A DNA stretch of 64,000 nucleotides from Bordetella parapertussis (GCA_945878355.1 CAMCTC010000005.1:35362-99361), one strand, 5' to 3'; shown: positions 34,363 to 44,297, counted from the stretch's first letter. Translations and numbers: made by a program. Notes: generated by a model not told the origin, from the letters alone.

Positions 34363-36258
34363 TCAGGCGCCCAGCCACAGTGTGGCGCGGTAGGTCACAA
34401 AGGCCGCGCCATAGGCCAGCGCAAACTGGTATCCGGCCATCGCCAACGGGTAGCGCCAGCTGTTGGTTTCGCGCTTGACGGCGGCCAGCGTGGCAATGCA
34501 CTGCGGCGCGAAGACATACCAGGCCAGCAGCGAGTAAGCCGTGGCGAGAGACCAACTGTGGGCGATCATCGGTCCGAGTTGCGCGGCCACTGCGTCGCCT
34601 GCCGCAGACAGTGCGTAGACCGTGCCGAGAGCGCCCACCGCCACTTCACGCGCGGCCAGTCCAGGCACCAGTGCGATCGAGATCTGCCAGTTGAAGCCTA
34701 TCGGGGCAAAGAATTGTTGCAATAGCTGGCCGAGTTGACCCGCAAAGCTGTATTGAATCGCGACCGCGCTGGCGCCAGCGGGCGCTGTTGGGTAGCTTGC
34801 CAAGAACCACAGCACCACCATCAGCGCAAAGATGATGGTGCCCACACGGCGCACGAATCCCTGCGCCCGCTCCCACAAGCCCAATGCCAAGGTTCGTGCG
34901 TCGGGCCAGCGATATGGTGGCAACTCCAGCATCAGCGGCTGGTAGCGATTCTTCAACCAGACCCGCTTGAACAACCAGGCCACCGCCATCGCCGATCCGA
35001 CACCGACGACGTAGAGCGCGAACAACACCAGGCCGCGAAGATTGAACGGCCCGACCGGGCGTGCGGGAACGAAGGCGCCGATCAGCAGCGCGTACACCGG
35101 CAGGCGTGCCGAGCAGGTCATCAGCGGTGCCACCATGATGGTGGTGACCCGGTCGCGCCAGTTGGCAATGGTTCGGGTCGCCATGATGCCAGGTACGGCG
35201 CAGGCAAAGCTCGACAGCAGCGGTATGAATGCTCGGCCCGACAAGCCGACCTGACCCATCAGCTTGTCGAGCAGGAAGGCTGCACGAGGCAGGTAGCCGG
35301 AGTCTTCGAGTGCCAGGATGAAGGCGAACAGAATCAGGATCTGCGGCAAGAAGACCAACACGTTGCCAGCACCGGCGATGGCACCGTCCACCACCAGACT
35401 GCGCAACGGGCCGGCCGCCATCTGAGCCTGGGTCCAGTCGCTCAGCCAAGCCATGCCGCTTCGGATCAAGTCCATCGGCAGGTTGGCCCAGGAGAACAAG
35501 GCCTGGAAGATCACGAACAGCAAGCTGGCCAGGATCATCAGCCCCCAGAAGGGATGCAGCACCCAGGCGTCGAGTTGCAGCTGCAATCGGTGCCTGGTCG
35601 GTGCCAGCGGCGCGGCGATGGCCAAGATGCGCCGCACCTCGCGTTGCAGTGCGGCTGCGCTGGCCGGTTGTGCTGGCGGCAATGTGACCGCAGGCGCATT
35701 CTCCCAAGTCGATGCTGGCAAGGTCCAGCGTGCCAGCTCATCGAGCAATTTGGCATGACCATCGGCACGCACGGCGACGGTCTCGACCACCGTGCATCCC
35801 AGTTCAGCAGCGAGCTTGGCGCTGTCGACCACCAAGCCGCGGGCCCGCGCCATGTCAACCATGTTGAGCGCCACCAACATCGGTCGCCCGAGTTGCTTCA
35901 ACTCGAGCACCAGCCGCAGGTTCAGCCTCAGGTTGGTGGCGTCCACCACGGCGACCAGCGCGTCGGGCACGCCTTCGCCGGCACGCCTGCCTTCGATCAC
36001 CTCGAGCGTGACTTGCTCGTCAGGCGTGGCCGGTTGCAGGCTGTATGTTCCAGGCAGGTCAATCACCGAGACCAGGCGACCGTTTGCCAGCCGGACTTGG
36101 CCCACCTTGCGTTCGACCGTGACCCCGGCGTAGTTGGCGACCTTCTGGCGGGCGCCGGTGAGCAGGTTGAACAGCGCCGTCTTGCCGCAGTTCGGATTGC
36201 CCACCAAGGCCACGCTTCGCAGCGGTCCAAACCTCAAGGCATTGACGGCCTCGCTCAT
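34363..36258 (-). CDS. feoB: ferrous iron transporter FeoB
   Basis: FeoB takes up Fe(II) through the inner membrane. The 631-residue product has an N-terminal G domain with G1 GNPNCGKT at 20-27, switch-I T47, G3 DLPG at 67-70 and G4 NMVD at 132-135. A helical spacer and the membrane part follow, with gate motifs LPRAAFLLDKLMGQVGLSG, SFACAVPGIMATRTI and CSARLPVYALLIGAF. It is somewhat shorter than the 700 to 770 residues of enterobacterial FeoB. The start ATG at 36258 lies ten bases after feoA. The open frame continues upstream through feoA but without family character. Confidence 0.94.
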   Translation of the reverse strand: MSEAVNALRFGPLRSVALVGNPNCGKTALFNLLTGARQKVANYAGVTVERKVGQVRLANGRLVSVIDLPGTYSLQPATPDEQVTLEVIEGRRAGEGVPDALVAVVDATNLRLNLRLVLELKQLGRPMLVALNMVDMARARGLVVDSAKLAAELGCTVVETVAVRADGHAKLLDELARWTLPASTWENAPAVTLPPAQPASAAALQREVRRILAIAAPLAPTRHRLQLQLDAWVLHPFWGLMILASLLFVIFQALFSWANLPMDLIRSGMAWLSDWTQAQMAAGPLRSLVVDGAIAGAGNVLVFLPQILILFAFILALEDSGYLPRAAFLLDKLMGQVGLSGRAFIPLLSSFACAVPGIMATRTIANWRDRVTTIMVAPLMTCSARLPVYALLIGAFVPARPVGPFNLRGLVLFALYVVGVGSAMAVAWLFKRVWLKNRYQPLMLELPPYRWPDARTLALGLWERAQGFVRRVGTIIFALMVVLWFLASYPTAPAGASAVAIQYSFAGQLGQLLQQFFAPIGFNWQISIALVPGLAAREVAVGALGTVYALSAAGDAVAAQLGPMIAHSWSLATAYSLLAWYVFAPQCIATLAAVKRETNSWRYPLAMAGYQFALAYGAAFVTYRATLWLGA

Positions 36259-36268
36259 CGGGAGGACA

Positions 36269-36520
36269 TCAGGCCAGGCGGGTGACCGAGACACAGCGAG
36301 CTTCGAGCAGGCGCAGCGCGAACATCGTGTCGCCGACCACAACGGCCAGTGGTTCGCGCCCGCCCGGTCCTCGGCGCAGCACTTGCACCGCCTCGCCAGG
36401 CAGAAAGCCCAGTTCTGCCAGCCTGCGCAATTGCTTGACGTCAAGCGAGTTCCCGTCCGCCTGCACCTGGTTCACAGTAGCGTGGGCTCCATCGGGCAGG
36501 TCGCTGAGCAGGGTGGTCAT
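36269..36520 (-). CDS. feoA: FeoA protein
   Basis: FeoA is a small SH3-like cytoplasmic partner of FeoB. The 83-residue product has the family pattern RRLAELGFLPGEAVQVLRRG in the middle and GDTMFALRLLEARCVSV at the end. It is the first gene of feoA-feoB-Cys-rich protein and has a Fur-like inverted repeat upstream. Confidence 0.9.
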   Translation of the reverse strand: MTTLLSDLPDGAHATVNQVQADGNSLDVKQLRRLAELGFLPGEAVQVLRRGPGGREPLAVVVGDTMFALRLLEARCVSVTRLA

Positions 36521-36533
36521 GGCCGCCGAGGTT

Positions 36534-36554
36534 GAGAATCTAAATGCGATTCTC
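36534..36554 (-). promoter_or_regulatory. candidate Fur box upstream of feoA
   Basis: GAGAATC and GATTCTC form a perfect inverted repeat with a seven-base spacer, and TCTCATT continues the pattern. It is 14 bases before the feoA ATG in an AT-rich island. Fur boxes are built from imperfect GATAAT/GAGAAT units, so iron repression is likely, though the arrangement is not the classic 19-mer. Confidence 0.55.
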
Positions 36555-36743
36555 TCTCATTTCGGATGCCGGCGGGCCGAGATCTTGTCACGTGGGCTTG
36601 CGCTGGATCACGGTGGCCCACCGCTTGTCATGCGCGTTTTTGAAGTCTGACTTGCGCCGATCCCCATGGACAGCTTGCCTGCGGAGCGATGAAGGAGGTC
36701 GACCTGACCTGGTTTCAAAGCCCCGCGAGCAGCACCAGGGACT

Positions 36744-37973
36744 TCAAGACCTGCGGATCAGGTCAGGCGCGTTGTGACCGGGCATCGCGAGACGGCTGTC
36801 CTTGGTCAGAGCCAGGGCCTGGGTCGCACCTTCGTGCTCGAGGATCTTGCTCATCACGGCCTTGCCTGCGGCGTCGAAATACTCGCGGTTGTTGACCACG
36901 AATTCGCGCGACTCTCGGTACTTCGCGAGCAGTCCGTTGACCTCGGGGATCACATAGCGTCCGACCAAGTCCCAGCTGCGTCGGGTGTTCTCGCGGTTGG
37001 CCCAGTCGTGGACGAAGCCGACCAGCGTGCCGAATCCGCCGGTCAGTCCGATCAACTTGTGGATCGCTGCCACCAAGTCGTCGGGCGTGCCGATGACGGT
37101 GGCCGCGCCGGGTGTGAAAGCGATGTCGTCGACTGCTTCGTCGGGGGTCTTGTAGAACTTGGACCCCGGTCGCTGAAGCGTGCCGTGAATGTATTCATTG
37201 TTCCAGCGCTGCAGCCCCGCGCGCGCTTCGATCCGGGCTTGCTCGCGGGTCTCGGCGATGTGCCAGGACAGCAGCACCCGCCAGTCCTTGCGATCGACCT
37301 GGTTGCCGTGCTTGCGCGCCGAATCCTCGGCAAAGCTCCACTGTGTCGCGAGCGCTGCCAAGCCTTCGGTCGACGACGATCCGATTGAGATCACGCCGGT
37401 ACCGTATTTGCCGGCCAGCGTCATGCCCGATGGGCTGATGGTCGAGGCCACGACCATTGGCATCTTTTCTTGCAGCGGCAGCAGTTGCAGTTTGGCGTCC
37501 TTCAGGCGAAACCATTCGCAGTCGTAGCTGAATCGGTCAGCGCCCTCGAGCAGGCGCTTGATCACGCCTAGCGCTTCGTCCTGACGGTTGCGCTGCAGTT
37601 GAGGTTCGATGTCCAGCGTGTGGGCGTCAGAGGCCAGCGCGCCCGGGCCTGAGCCGAAGATGGCCCGCCCGCCCGTCATGTGGTCGAGCTGCACCATGCG
37701 CTGTGCCACATGGAAGGGGTGGTGGTAGGGCAGCGAGATCACGCCTGTGCCCAGCTTGATGCGGTGGCTGTGTTCGCCGGCGGCGGCCAGGAACATCTCG
37801 GGCGATGCAATCGTCTCCCAGCCCGTCGAATGGTGTTCGCCGCACCAGAACTCGTCGTAGCCCAGGGAATCGAGCTGCGATACCAGCGCGATGTCACTAC
37901 GGTACTGCAGCATCGGGCTTTCGCCGATCGGGTGGTGTGGTGCCAGAAAGGCACCGAAGCGCATGCGGGTCAT
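36744..37973 (-). CDS. LLM-class flavin-dependent monooxygenase
   Basis: A 409-residue luciferase-like oxidoreductase that would use reduced FMN and oxygen on a hydrophobic substrate. Family features are the TIM-barrel start MRFGAFLAPHHP, DEFWCGEHHSTGWETIASPE, KLGTGVISLPYHHPFHVAQR and GRAIFGSGPGALASDA. The pattern is closest in my judgement to limonene-monooxygenase-type members, but substrate cannot be read from sequence. AGGAGAC before the ATG is a good ribosome binding site. The ligase and dehydrogenase upstream on the same strand suggest a common degradative route. Confidence 0.85.
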   Translation of the reverse strand: MTRMRFGAFLAPHHPIGESPMLQYRSDIALVSQLDSLGYDEFWCGEHHSTGWETIASPEMFLAAAGEHSHRIKLGTGVISLPYHHPFHVAQRMVQLDHMTGGRAIFGSGPGALASDAHTLDIEPQLQRNRQDEALGVIKRLLEGADRFSYDCEWFRLKDAKLQLLPLQEKMPMVVASTISPSGMTLAGKYGTGVISIGSSSTEGLAALATQWSFAEDSARKHGNQVDRKDWRVLLSWHIAETREQARIEARAGLQRWNNEYIHGTLQRPGSKFYKTPDEAVDDIAFTPGAATVIGTPDDLVAAIHKLIGLTGGFGTLVGFVHDWANRENTRRSWDLVGRYVIPEVNGLLAKYRESREFVVNNREYFDAAGKAVMSKILEHEGATQALALTKDSRLAMPGHNAPDLIRRS

Positions 37974-38130
37974 CTTGTCTCCTAAGGGGTCATTTGGCGC
38001 CCGTCAAGAACGACCGCTCGGTTCGATTCTGTCAGGTTTGGTGTGGATTCGTCGTCGCGAGGTTTGCTGCTCGGGTCTGGGGGCGTGGCCAACAGAGACT
38101 GGGTCACGGTCCAGACCAGAAAGGCTCGCG

Positions 38131-39837
38131 CTAAGCCGCCTGAGCCAGTTCGGCGCTCAATCGCACACGCAGTTCGCGCTTGAGAAACTTGCCGCTGGCA
38201 TTGCGGGGCAGTGGGTCGGTCTCGAACCAGACATGGCGTGGCACCTTGTGTTTGGCCATCAAGGCCGTGCAATGGCCGCGAAGGCCTTCAGCGCTGAGGC
38301 TCTCGCCAGGTTTGAGCACCACCGCGATGCCGACTTCCTCGCCCAAGCGTTCATCGGGCACCCCGAAAGCGCAGCATTCAGCCACTGCGGGGTGGCGGAA
38401 AACGCAGGCCTCGACCTCGGCGCAGTAGATGTTCTCACCGCCGCGCAGCACCATGTCTTTCTTGCGATCGACGATGTAGATGAAGCCATGTTCATCGATA
38501 CGTCCGATGTCGCCGGTTTGCAGCCAGCCGTCGATGATCGACGAGCTGGTGGCATCAGGCCGGTTGAGGTAGCCCTTGATCACCGGTGAACCCTTGACCC
38601 AGATCTCGCCGACTTCGCCGATGGCCAGGGTGCTACCCGCATCGTCCACACACTTGACCTCGAGTGTTGGCACCGAAGGGCCCGCACTGTCCGGGCGATC
38701 GACCAGGAAGTCTGCTGACACCGAGGTGATGATGCCGCTGGTCTCGGTCATGCCGTAGCCGGTGCCGGGCCGCGCGGTCTTGATGCTGCTGTCGATCTTG
38801 GCCACCAGATCGGGCTGGAGTTGCGCGCCGCCCCCGCTCAAGGTCGTCAGGCTTGCGGTGTCATGGCTGTCGAATGCCGAGTGATTGATCAGCTCGCGCG
38901 CCATCATCGGCACGCCACTCATCGAGGTCACCCGCTCGCGTTCGATGATCTTCAAGGCCTCGCCAGCATCCCATCGGTACATCATCACCAGCGCGCCACC
39001 CCCGGCTGTGGTCAGGTAGGCGGCGCAGTTGTTGGCCGTCACATGGAACAGCGGTGTCGTGATCAGCGTCACCGGTATCGGCACGTCGGCGGCGTCGGGC
39101 GGTGCAACGCCGGTGGCGCGGTGGACGGCCAAGGCCTGCGCGCGGCCTGAGAACACCATGTTGAACAGGTTGGCAATGCAACTTCGGTGGGTCAGCTGTG
39201 CGCCTTTGGGTCGCCCTGTCGTTCCAGAAGTGTAAAAAATGCACGCATCGGCGTCGGGGTCTATGGTCACCGCAGGCATTGCCGCCTTGAACGCGATCAC
39301 GTCGGACCAGGGCACGGCCCCGGCTGGCGGCGCGGCCACACGCACCGTGACGAGGGTCATGCCGGCAGCCATCTCGGGCCGCTCCTGCACCCGGGCCAGG
39401 CGCTCGCTGTCGAGGAACAGGAACTTGGGCGTTGAATCTTCGAGGGCGAAAGCCATTTCCTCAGCGATCCACCAGGCATTCATGCCCACGACCGTGACGC
39501 CGATAGCCAGCCCAGCCCAGTAGATCAGCATCCATTCGGGGTAGTTGCGCATGCCGATGGCGATCCTGTCACCGGGCCGAACGCCTTGATGCCAGAGCCA
39601 AGCCGCTATGGCGTCGACCTGGGCGTGGGACTGGGCATAGCTCAGCCGCTCGTCTTGATAGATCAGGTAAGGCCGGTCTGAGAAGGCCGAGGTCGACAGC
39701 CAGAAGTCTCGGATGGTGGCTGGGGCATGTTTGAAGCAGCGCAGAGTCTGGCCCAGCACTTGCGTTTCAACGATTTCGAACGGCGACCCCTCGGCGATCA
39801 ATTCGGCGCGGGCCGTCATCAGTTCAGCATAGTGCAT
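38131..39837 (-). CDS. class I adenylate-forming acyl-CoA ligase
   Basis: This 568-residue enzyme would activate a carboxylic acid with ATP and CoA. It has the AMP-binding loop YTSGTTGRPKGAQ, the aromatic-pocket region TTPLFHVTANN, GYGMTETSG and the hinge GWLQTGDIGRIDEHGFIYIVDRKKD-like stretch. The catalytic lysine lies in NASGKFLKREL near the C-terminus. AGGAGAG before the ATG at 39837 decides the start. Substrate unknown; the LLM monooxygenase lies 157 bases downstream. Confidence 0.9.
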   Translation of the reverse strand: MHYAELMTARAELIAEGSPFEIVETQVLGQTLRCFKHAPATIRDFWLSTSAFSDRPYLIYQDERLSYAQSHAQVDAIAAWLWHQGVRPGDRIAIGMRNYPEWMLIYWAGLAIGVTVVGMNAWWIAEEMAFALEDSTPKFLFLDSERLARVQERPEMAAGMTLVTVRVAAPPAGAVPWSDVIAFKAAMPAVTIDPDADACIFYTSGTTGRPKGAQLTHRSCIANLFNMVFSGRAQALAVHRATGVAPPDAADVPIPVTLITTPLFHVTANNCAAYLTTAGGGALVMMYRWDAGEALKIIERERVTSMSGVPMMARELINHSAFDSHDTASLTTLSGGGAQLQPDLVAKIDSSIKTARPGTGYGMTETSGIITSVSADFLVDRPDSAGPSVPTLEVKCVDDAGSTLAIGEVGEIWVKGSPVIKGYLNRPDATSSSIIDGWLQTGDIGRIDEHGFIYIVDRKKDMVLRGGENIYCAEVEACVFRHPAVAECCAFGVPDERLGEEVGIAVVLKPGESLSAEGLRGHCTALMAKHKVPRHVWFETDPLPRNASGKFLKRELRVRLSAELAQAA

Positions 39838-39997
39838 GGTCTCTCCTAGGACGATCAGGAGATTGAACCCCATCGGGCCAGCCTGCGCAGCCCGGAGTTG
39901 CCCTAGACCTGTCGTTTTCCGTTGGCTGCCGGCTGCACATCGGCGCGGGCGCCGGCAGGGCATTGCGCGGCGCGCAACACCCCACCACCGCCTTGGG

Positions 39998-41071
39998 TCA
40001 GCGCGACGCGAGCGCGTCGGGCGTGAGAATGACCCGTCCGACGACCTTGCCGTGCTCCAGGTCGTTCAGCGCATCACCGGCTTCGTCGAAGCAGCGGCAG
40101 CTGATCGGTACCGGGCGGAAGCTCTTCTGCCGCACCATCGTCCACAGCGCCTGCAGCTCGGCCAGGTTGCCGATGTACGAGCCGACCCAGCTGATCCCAC
40201 GCATAGGCACCAGCGGGGTCGAGACCGTCACGTCGCCGCCGAACAGGCCGACCTGCACCAGCTGGCCGCCCTTGGTCAGCAAGTCCAGCCCGAGCTGCAC
40301 CGTGCTGCCCGCGCCCACGCAGTCGATCACCGCCCAGACTGCGCCGCCGCAGGCCTGTCTCACGGCGTCTTGCGCATCGGGCGCGTTGGGGTCGATCGCG
40401 GCCGACGCACCGGCTTCGATCGCCGCAGCGCGGCGGCTGGCGTCGGGCTCGATCACCACCGGCGCGCGCCCGCCCAACTGGCCCAGCAGCGTCACCGCCA
40501 TCAGCCCGACGCCGCCGGCGCCGATCACCACCACCGGCTCGTCGGCCAGCACCGAGGTGTCGATCTTGCCGATCGCGCTGTAGGCCGTCAGGCCTGAGCA
40601 GGCATAAGGGGCGGCTTGGGCCGGCGCCATGTCGCCGATGTCGATCAGGTAACGGCCGTGCGGCACCATCACGTGGCTGCTGTAGCCGCCCTGGCGAAAC
40701 ACACCCAGGAACCGGGGCTGCAGACAAAGATTCTCACGCCCGCGTTGGCAGACACCGCAGCTGCCGCAGCCTATCCAGGGATAGACCAGGACTTTCTGGC
40801 CCAGTTGCAGGCCTTTGGCCTCGGCGCCTAGCGCCACCACCTCGCCGACGATCTCGTGGCCTGGCGTCAGCGGCAGCGACACGCCGCGCTGTCCCATCTC
40901 CAGCCGCTTGCCGTGGCCCAGGTCGTAGCCACCCTGCCAGATGTGGACGTCGGAGTGGCAGACGCCAGCAGCCAGGGTTCGCAGCAAGACCTCCTGGCCT
41001 TGGGGTTGCGGGGTGGCGGTCTCGATGCGCTGCAAGGGCGCGCCGAAGGCGGTGACGGCTTGGCTGATCAT
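39998..41071 (-). CDS. zinc-dependent alcohol dehydrogenase
   Basis: A 357-residue medium-chain dehydrogenase. Catalytic zinc ligands fit C38 and H72 (with E73); structural zinc ligands are C102, C105, C108 and C116. The NAD site is GAGGVG in the middle of the protein. The start ATG at 41071 follows GGAAG. It is divergent from the ylqF gene and is followed, 160 bases on, by the ligase gene. Substrate unknown. Confidence 0.9.
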   Translation of the reverse strand: MISQAVTAFGAPLQRIETATPQPQGQEVLLRTLAAGVCHSDVHIWQGGYDLGHGKRLEMGQRGVSLPLTPGHEIVGEVVALGAEAKGLQLGQKVLVYPWIGCGSCGVCQRGRENLCLQPRFLGVFRQGGYSSHVMVPHGRYLIDIGDMAPAQAAPYACSGLTAYSAIGKIDTSVLADEPVVVIGAGGVGLMAVTLLGQLGGRAPVVIEPDASRRAAAIEAGASAAIDPNAPDAQDAVRQACGGAVWAVIDCVGAGSTVQLGLDLLTKGGQLVQVGLFGGDVTVSTPLVPMRGISWVGSYIGNLAELQALWTMVRQKSFRPVPISCRCFDEAGDALNDLEHGKVVGRVILTPDALASR

Positions 41072-41259
41072 GGGGCTTCCTGGTGTGCAGACGTTGGGGG
41101 ATGAGCATGGCGACCTGGCCCTCACGAGGCGGGCGGCGCTGCCCGTGATTGTGGACGCTGGCGATAGCTTGCGCGCAACCTGCTGTTCACCGCTGGGTGA
41201 TGCTCTCAGGTGTCGCCGACAATCAGGGCCCAACACAAGCCGCAAAGCACAAGCCATCG

Positions 41260-42183
41260 ATGGCCATCCAATGGTTTCCCGGTCACATGCATGTGACCCG
41301 CAAGGCGATCGCCGAGCGCATCAAGCTCGGCATCGATGTGGTGATTGAACTGCTGGATGCTCGGATGCCGGGTGCCAGTGCCAACCCCTTGCTGGCGAGC
41401 CTGACGGCTGGCAAACCCGCGCTCAAGCTGCTGAACAAGCAGGACCTGGCTGATCCCGGCCGCACGGTTCAATGGCTGGACCATTACAACAGCTTGCCCG
41501 AGACCCGAGCGATCGCGCTCGATGCCAGTGAAAGAGCACCTGCGCAGCGGCTGGTCAAGGCCTGCCGCGAGCTCGCGCCCTTGCGCGGAGGCATGGCCAA
41601 GCCGCTGCGGGTGCTGATCTGCGGTATCCCCAATGTCGGCAAGTCGACGCTGATCAACACGCTGGTGGGTAAGAAGTCGGCCAAGACCGGTGACGAAGCG
41701 GGCATCACCAAGATCGAGCAATGCATCATGCTGGCGAGCGACTTCAAGCTCTTCGACACACCTGGCATGCTCTGGCCCAAGATTGAGGTGCCGCAGTGCG
41801 GCTACCTGCTTGCAGCCTGCGGTGCGATTGGCCGCAATGCCTACGACGAGCAAGAGGTGGCGTTCGAGTTGCTGGAGCTGTTGCAGTCGAGCTACGCCGC
41901 TCGAATCGAGTCGCGCTACCGGCTCACCGAGGTCTCAGCGATGAAGTCCGAGCTGCTGCTCGAAGCCATTGCGCGCCAGCGCGGACTGGTGCAGACCGGC
42001 GGTCGCATCAACCTGCAGAAAGCTGCCGAGGTCGTGCTCAACGACTTCCGCGCCGCCGCGCTGGGCGCAATCACGCTCGAAACCCCTGCCGAGCATGCGG
42101 GCTGGCAGGCCGCTGCGCTGGCCCAGGCGCAGGCCGACGAAGCCTTGCGCCTGGCACGAAAAGGCGGGCGGTCAGGGCGCTGA
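41260..42183 (+). CDS. ylqF: circularly permuted ribosome-assembly GTPase YlqF/RbgA
   Basis: RbgA-type GTPases act late in large ribosomal subunit assembly. The 307-residue product shows the permuted motif order: G4 NKQD at 59-62, then G1 GIPNVGKST at 122-130, then G3 DTPG at 166-169. It starts [16 protein letters not shown], the typical N-terminus. Housekeeping gene; its 3' end is five bases from the convergent GntR gene. Confidence 0.92.
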   Translation: MAIQWFPGHMHVTRKAIAERIKLGIDVVIELLDARMPGASANPLLASLTAGKPALKLLNKQDLADPGRTVQWLDHYNSLPETRAIALDASERAPAQRLVKACRELAPLRGGMAKPLRVLICGIPNVGKSTLINTLVGKKSAKTGDEAGITKIEQCIMLASDFKLFDTPGMLWPKIEVPQCGYLLAACGAIGRNAYDEQEVAFELLELLQSSYAARIESRYRLTEVSAMKSELLLEAIARQRGLVQTGGRINLQKAAEVVLNDFRAAALGAITLETPAEHAGWQAAALAQAQADEALRLARKGGRSGR

Positions 42184-42188
42184 AGCGC

Positions 42189-42902
42189 TCAGCCTGAGGT
42201 GCGAACGCGCTGGTACATCGCGTTCGCCCGCGTCAGGTGCTCGTGCATCGACTGCGCGGCGGCGTCGGCGTCGTGGGCGGCGATCGCGTCGACGATGCGT
42301 CGGTGTTCGGCCAGCGTCAGGTCTTCAACCCCTGGCGCGCGGACGATGGCCTGGTGGTAGACGCTGGCCCAGTTGAACAATGCCTCGACGATGGCCGGGA
42401 AGATCGGGTTGCCGCTGATGAGCGCGATTTCGCGGTGAAACAGCATGTCTCTGTGCAGAAACTGTTCGAGCGCGAGCAGCGCATCCTGGTGCTCGGCAAG
42501 CCGCAGTGCCAGCCTGGCGACATCTGCCGGTGTGGCGCGCTCGGCAGCGATCCGCGCCAGCCCGGTTTCGAGAAAAACCCGTGCAGCCAGCAGATGGTCC
42601 AGATGGTCAGGCTGCATGCGCAGCAGGTGTTGGGCGCCGCCGGCGATCTGCGCGATCAGCATCTCGGCGGTGGGCATCACCACTCTTGCGCGCTCGCCGT
42701 GCGCGATCTCGACGATGCCCGAATGCGCCAACTGCTGCAGCGCTTCGCGCACGGCCGGTCTGCCGACGCCGTAGAACACCATCAGTTCACGCTCGGAAGG
42801 CAGCGGTCGGCCAAGCGCGAACTCGCCGCTGCGGATGCGCAGCAGCAAGCGATCAAGCACCTCCTGGTAGAGCTTGCGCCGCTGTATCGGTTCGTTCGTC
42901 AT
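42189..42902 (-). CDS. GntR-family (FadR subfamily) regulator of the sugar-acid cluster
   Basis: A 237-residue regulator with an N-terminal winged helix (about 8-75: LYQEVLDRLLLRIRSGEFAL, GRPLPSERELMVFYGVGRPA, VREALQQLAHSGIVEIAHGE) and a helical FCD ligand domain after residue 85. FCD domains bind organic acids, often through a metal site. It is the last gene of the minus-strand unit, 12 bases after the kinase gene, and probably controls that unit and the divergent lactonase. Confidence 0.88.
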   Translation of the reverse strand: MTNEPIQRRKLYQEVLDRLLLRIRSGEFALGRPLPSERELMVFYGVGRPAVREALQQLAHSGIVEIAHGERARVVMPTAEMLIAQIAGGAQHLLRMQPDHLDHLLAARVFLETGLARIAAERATPADVARLALRLAEHQDALLALEQFLHRDMLFHREIALISGNPIFPAIVEALFNWASVYHQAIVRAPGVEDLTLAEHRRIVDAIAAHDADAAAQSMHEHLTRANAMYQRVRTSG

Positions 42903-42914
42903 CGCCTGTTGCGT

Positions 42915-44297
42915 TCAGCCGGGTGGGCATCCCAGCAGCACATCGCCGAAGAAGCCCGGTGCGCCCATCTGCCCACCCTTCAGAACGATCTCGAGACCGT
43001 CGCGATCAGGGCGCTGCGACCAGGCCCGGCACAAGGGCGCGCCCGGCGCGATACCGGCGATGACGCTCAGCGCTGCGATGTCGAGTGCGCCTGCCACCGC
43101 GCCCGCGCTGTCGCCGCCTGCCGCGACCACGCGCCTGAGCGCAGGGTGGCGGTCGAGCAACCTGCGCATCACCTCGGCCAGCGCCAGGCCGACGCGCTGT
43201 GCTGCGTCGCCGCGCGACAGGCCAGCCGCGCGGGCCTGGGCGTCGAAGCCGAGCACGGCAGGATCATCCGGCCCCTCGGCCGAGTAGACCAACGCGCTGG
43301 CGCCACGACGCAGCGCCGCACTGGCCACGGCCACCGCGCGTTCGATGGCGGGTTCAAGCGTCCGTTCGGCCAGCACGCTGGCGATGTCGAGCCGCTCGAG
43401 TTGAAAGCCATTGCAGCGCGCCCAGGCGATTTGCGCGCCGGTGACTGGCGAGCAGCTGCCGCTGACGACCGCGATCGCGTCGGCCTGGGCCGCCGCGGGC
43501 AGCGACGGCGCTGCGCTCAGCAAGCCCAGCGATCGCCAATGCGCTGCCAGCGCGTACTGCAGGCCTGACGATGAGGCGCTGAACAAGCCCTCGCCACGGC
43601 CTTGCCAGACCAGCCTGCCGACCTCGGCCAGCGTGGCCTCGTCGACCACGTCGAGCAGCAGCACCGGCACGTCGTCGCCGGCCAGCGCGTCGCGCCTGGC
43701 GTTGGTTTGACCCGATTGCAACTGCGCTAGGTCTATCAACTCGATGCGGCGCGAGGTCTGTTGCGCCAAGTGACGACGCAGATCGGCCTCGGCCATCGGC
43801 GTGACCGGGTGGCGCGACATCGTCGGGTGGCGGTCGAGCCGGTGGCCGACGCCATCGGCCACGGCAAACAGGTTGCCGAAAGCCTGGTAGCGCTTGAGCC
43901 GCGGCGCACCGACGACCATCGGCGACCAGCGCCCGGGCATCAGCGCCGCCCCGATGTCGACCGCGCGGCCGATCGACCCGACGCTTGGCGACGAGTCGAA
44001 GGTCGAGCAGATCTTGTACTGCAGGATGGGCGCGCCAAAAGCCTTCAGGCATGCGAAGGCGGCGGGCAGTTCGGCGTCCATCCATTCAGGGCTCTGACCC
44101 CGCGCGGTGCTGGCCAGGCCTATGCAGCGCATGTTGGCAAAGCGCTGCACCCATTGCGGCGTCGGACTTTGCAGGAACAACACGGTGGGCAAGCCGGCAG
44201 CGGTGAAGGCCTCCATCACATCGGTCGAGCCGCTGAAGTCGTCGCCGCAGTAAGCCAGCAGCGGGCCGGCTGGCAATGCCTCGAGGCTCGTCGTCAC
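42915..44297 (-). CDS. four-carbon acid sugar kinase family protein (OiaK-like)
   Basis: A 460-residue kinase of the DUF1537 family, which phosphorylates acid sugars. The N-terminal motif CGDDFSGSTD near 18-27 matches the substrate loop. The C-terminal domain has VAAGGDSAGAVAGAL and VLKGGQMGAPGFFGDVL, the ATP-site pattern. The GTG start overlaps the stop of the RuBisCO-like gene as GTGA, so the two are coupled. In D-apionate catabolism 3-oxo-isoapionate kinase (OiaK) belongs to this family and precedes a RuBisCO-like protein in the pathway; that is the likeliest role here. Confidence 0.85.
   Translation of the reverse strand: MTTSLEALPAGPLLAYCGDDFSGSTDVMEAFTAAGLPTVLFLQSPTPQWVQRFANMRCIGLASTARGQSPEWMDAELPAAFACLKAFGAPILQYKICSTFDSSPSVGSIGRAVDIGAALMPGRWSPMVVGAPRLKRYQAFGNLFAVADGVGHRLDRHPTMSRHPVTPMAEADLRRHLAQQTSRRIELIDLAQLQSGQTNARRDALAGDDVPVLLLDVVDEATLAEVGRLVWQGRGEGLFSASSSGLQYALAAHWRSLGLLSAAPSLPAAAQADAIAVVSGSCSPVTGAQIAWARCNGFQLERLDIASVLAERTLEPAIERAVAVASAALRRGASALVYSAEGPDDPAVLGFDAQARAAGLSRGDAAQRVGLALAEVMRRLLDRHPALRRVVAAGGDSAGAVAGALDIAALSVIAGIAPGAPLCRAWSQRPDRDGLEIVLKGGQMGAPGFFGDVLLGCPPG

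Noticed and set aside
34735..36285. 516-codon open frame on the plus strand
   Set aside because: Antisense of feoB with Gln/His/Arg-rich composition and no recognisable feature.
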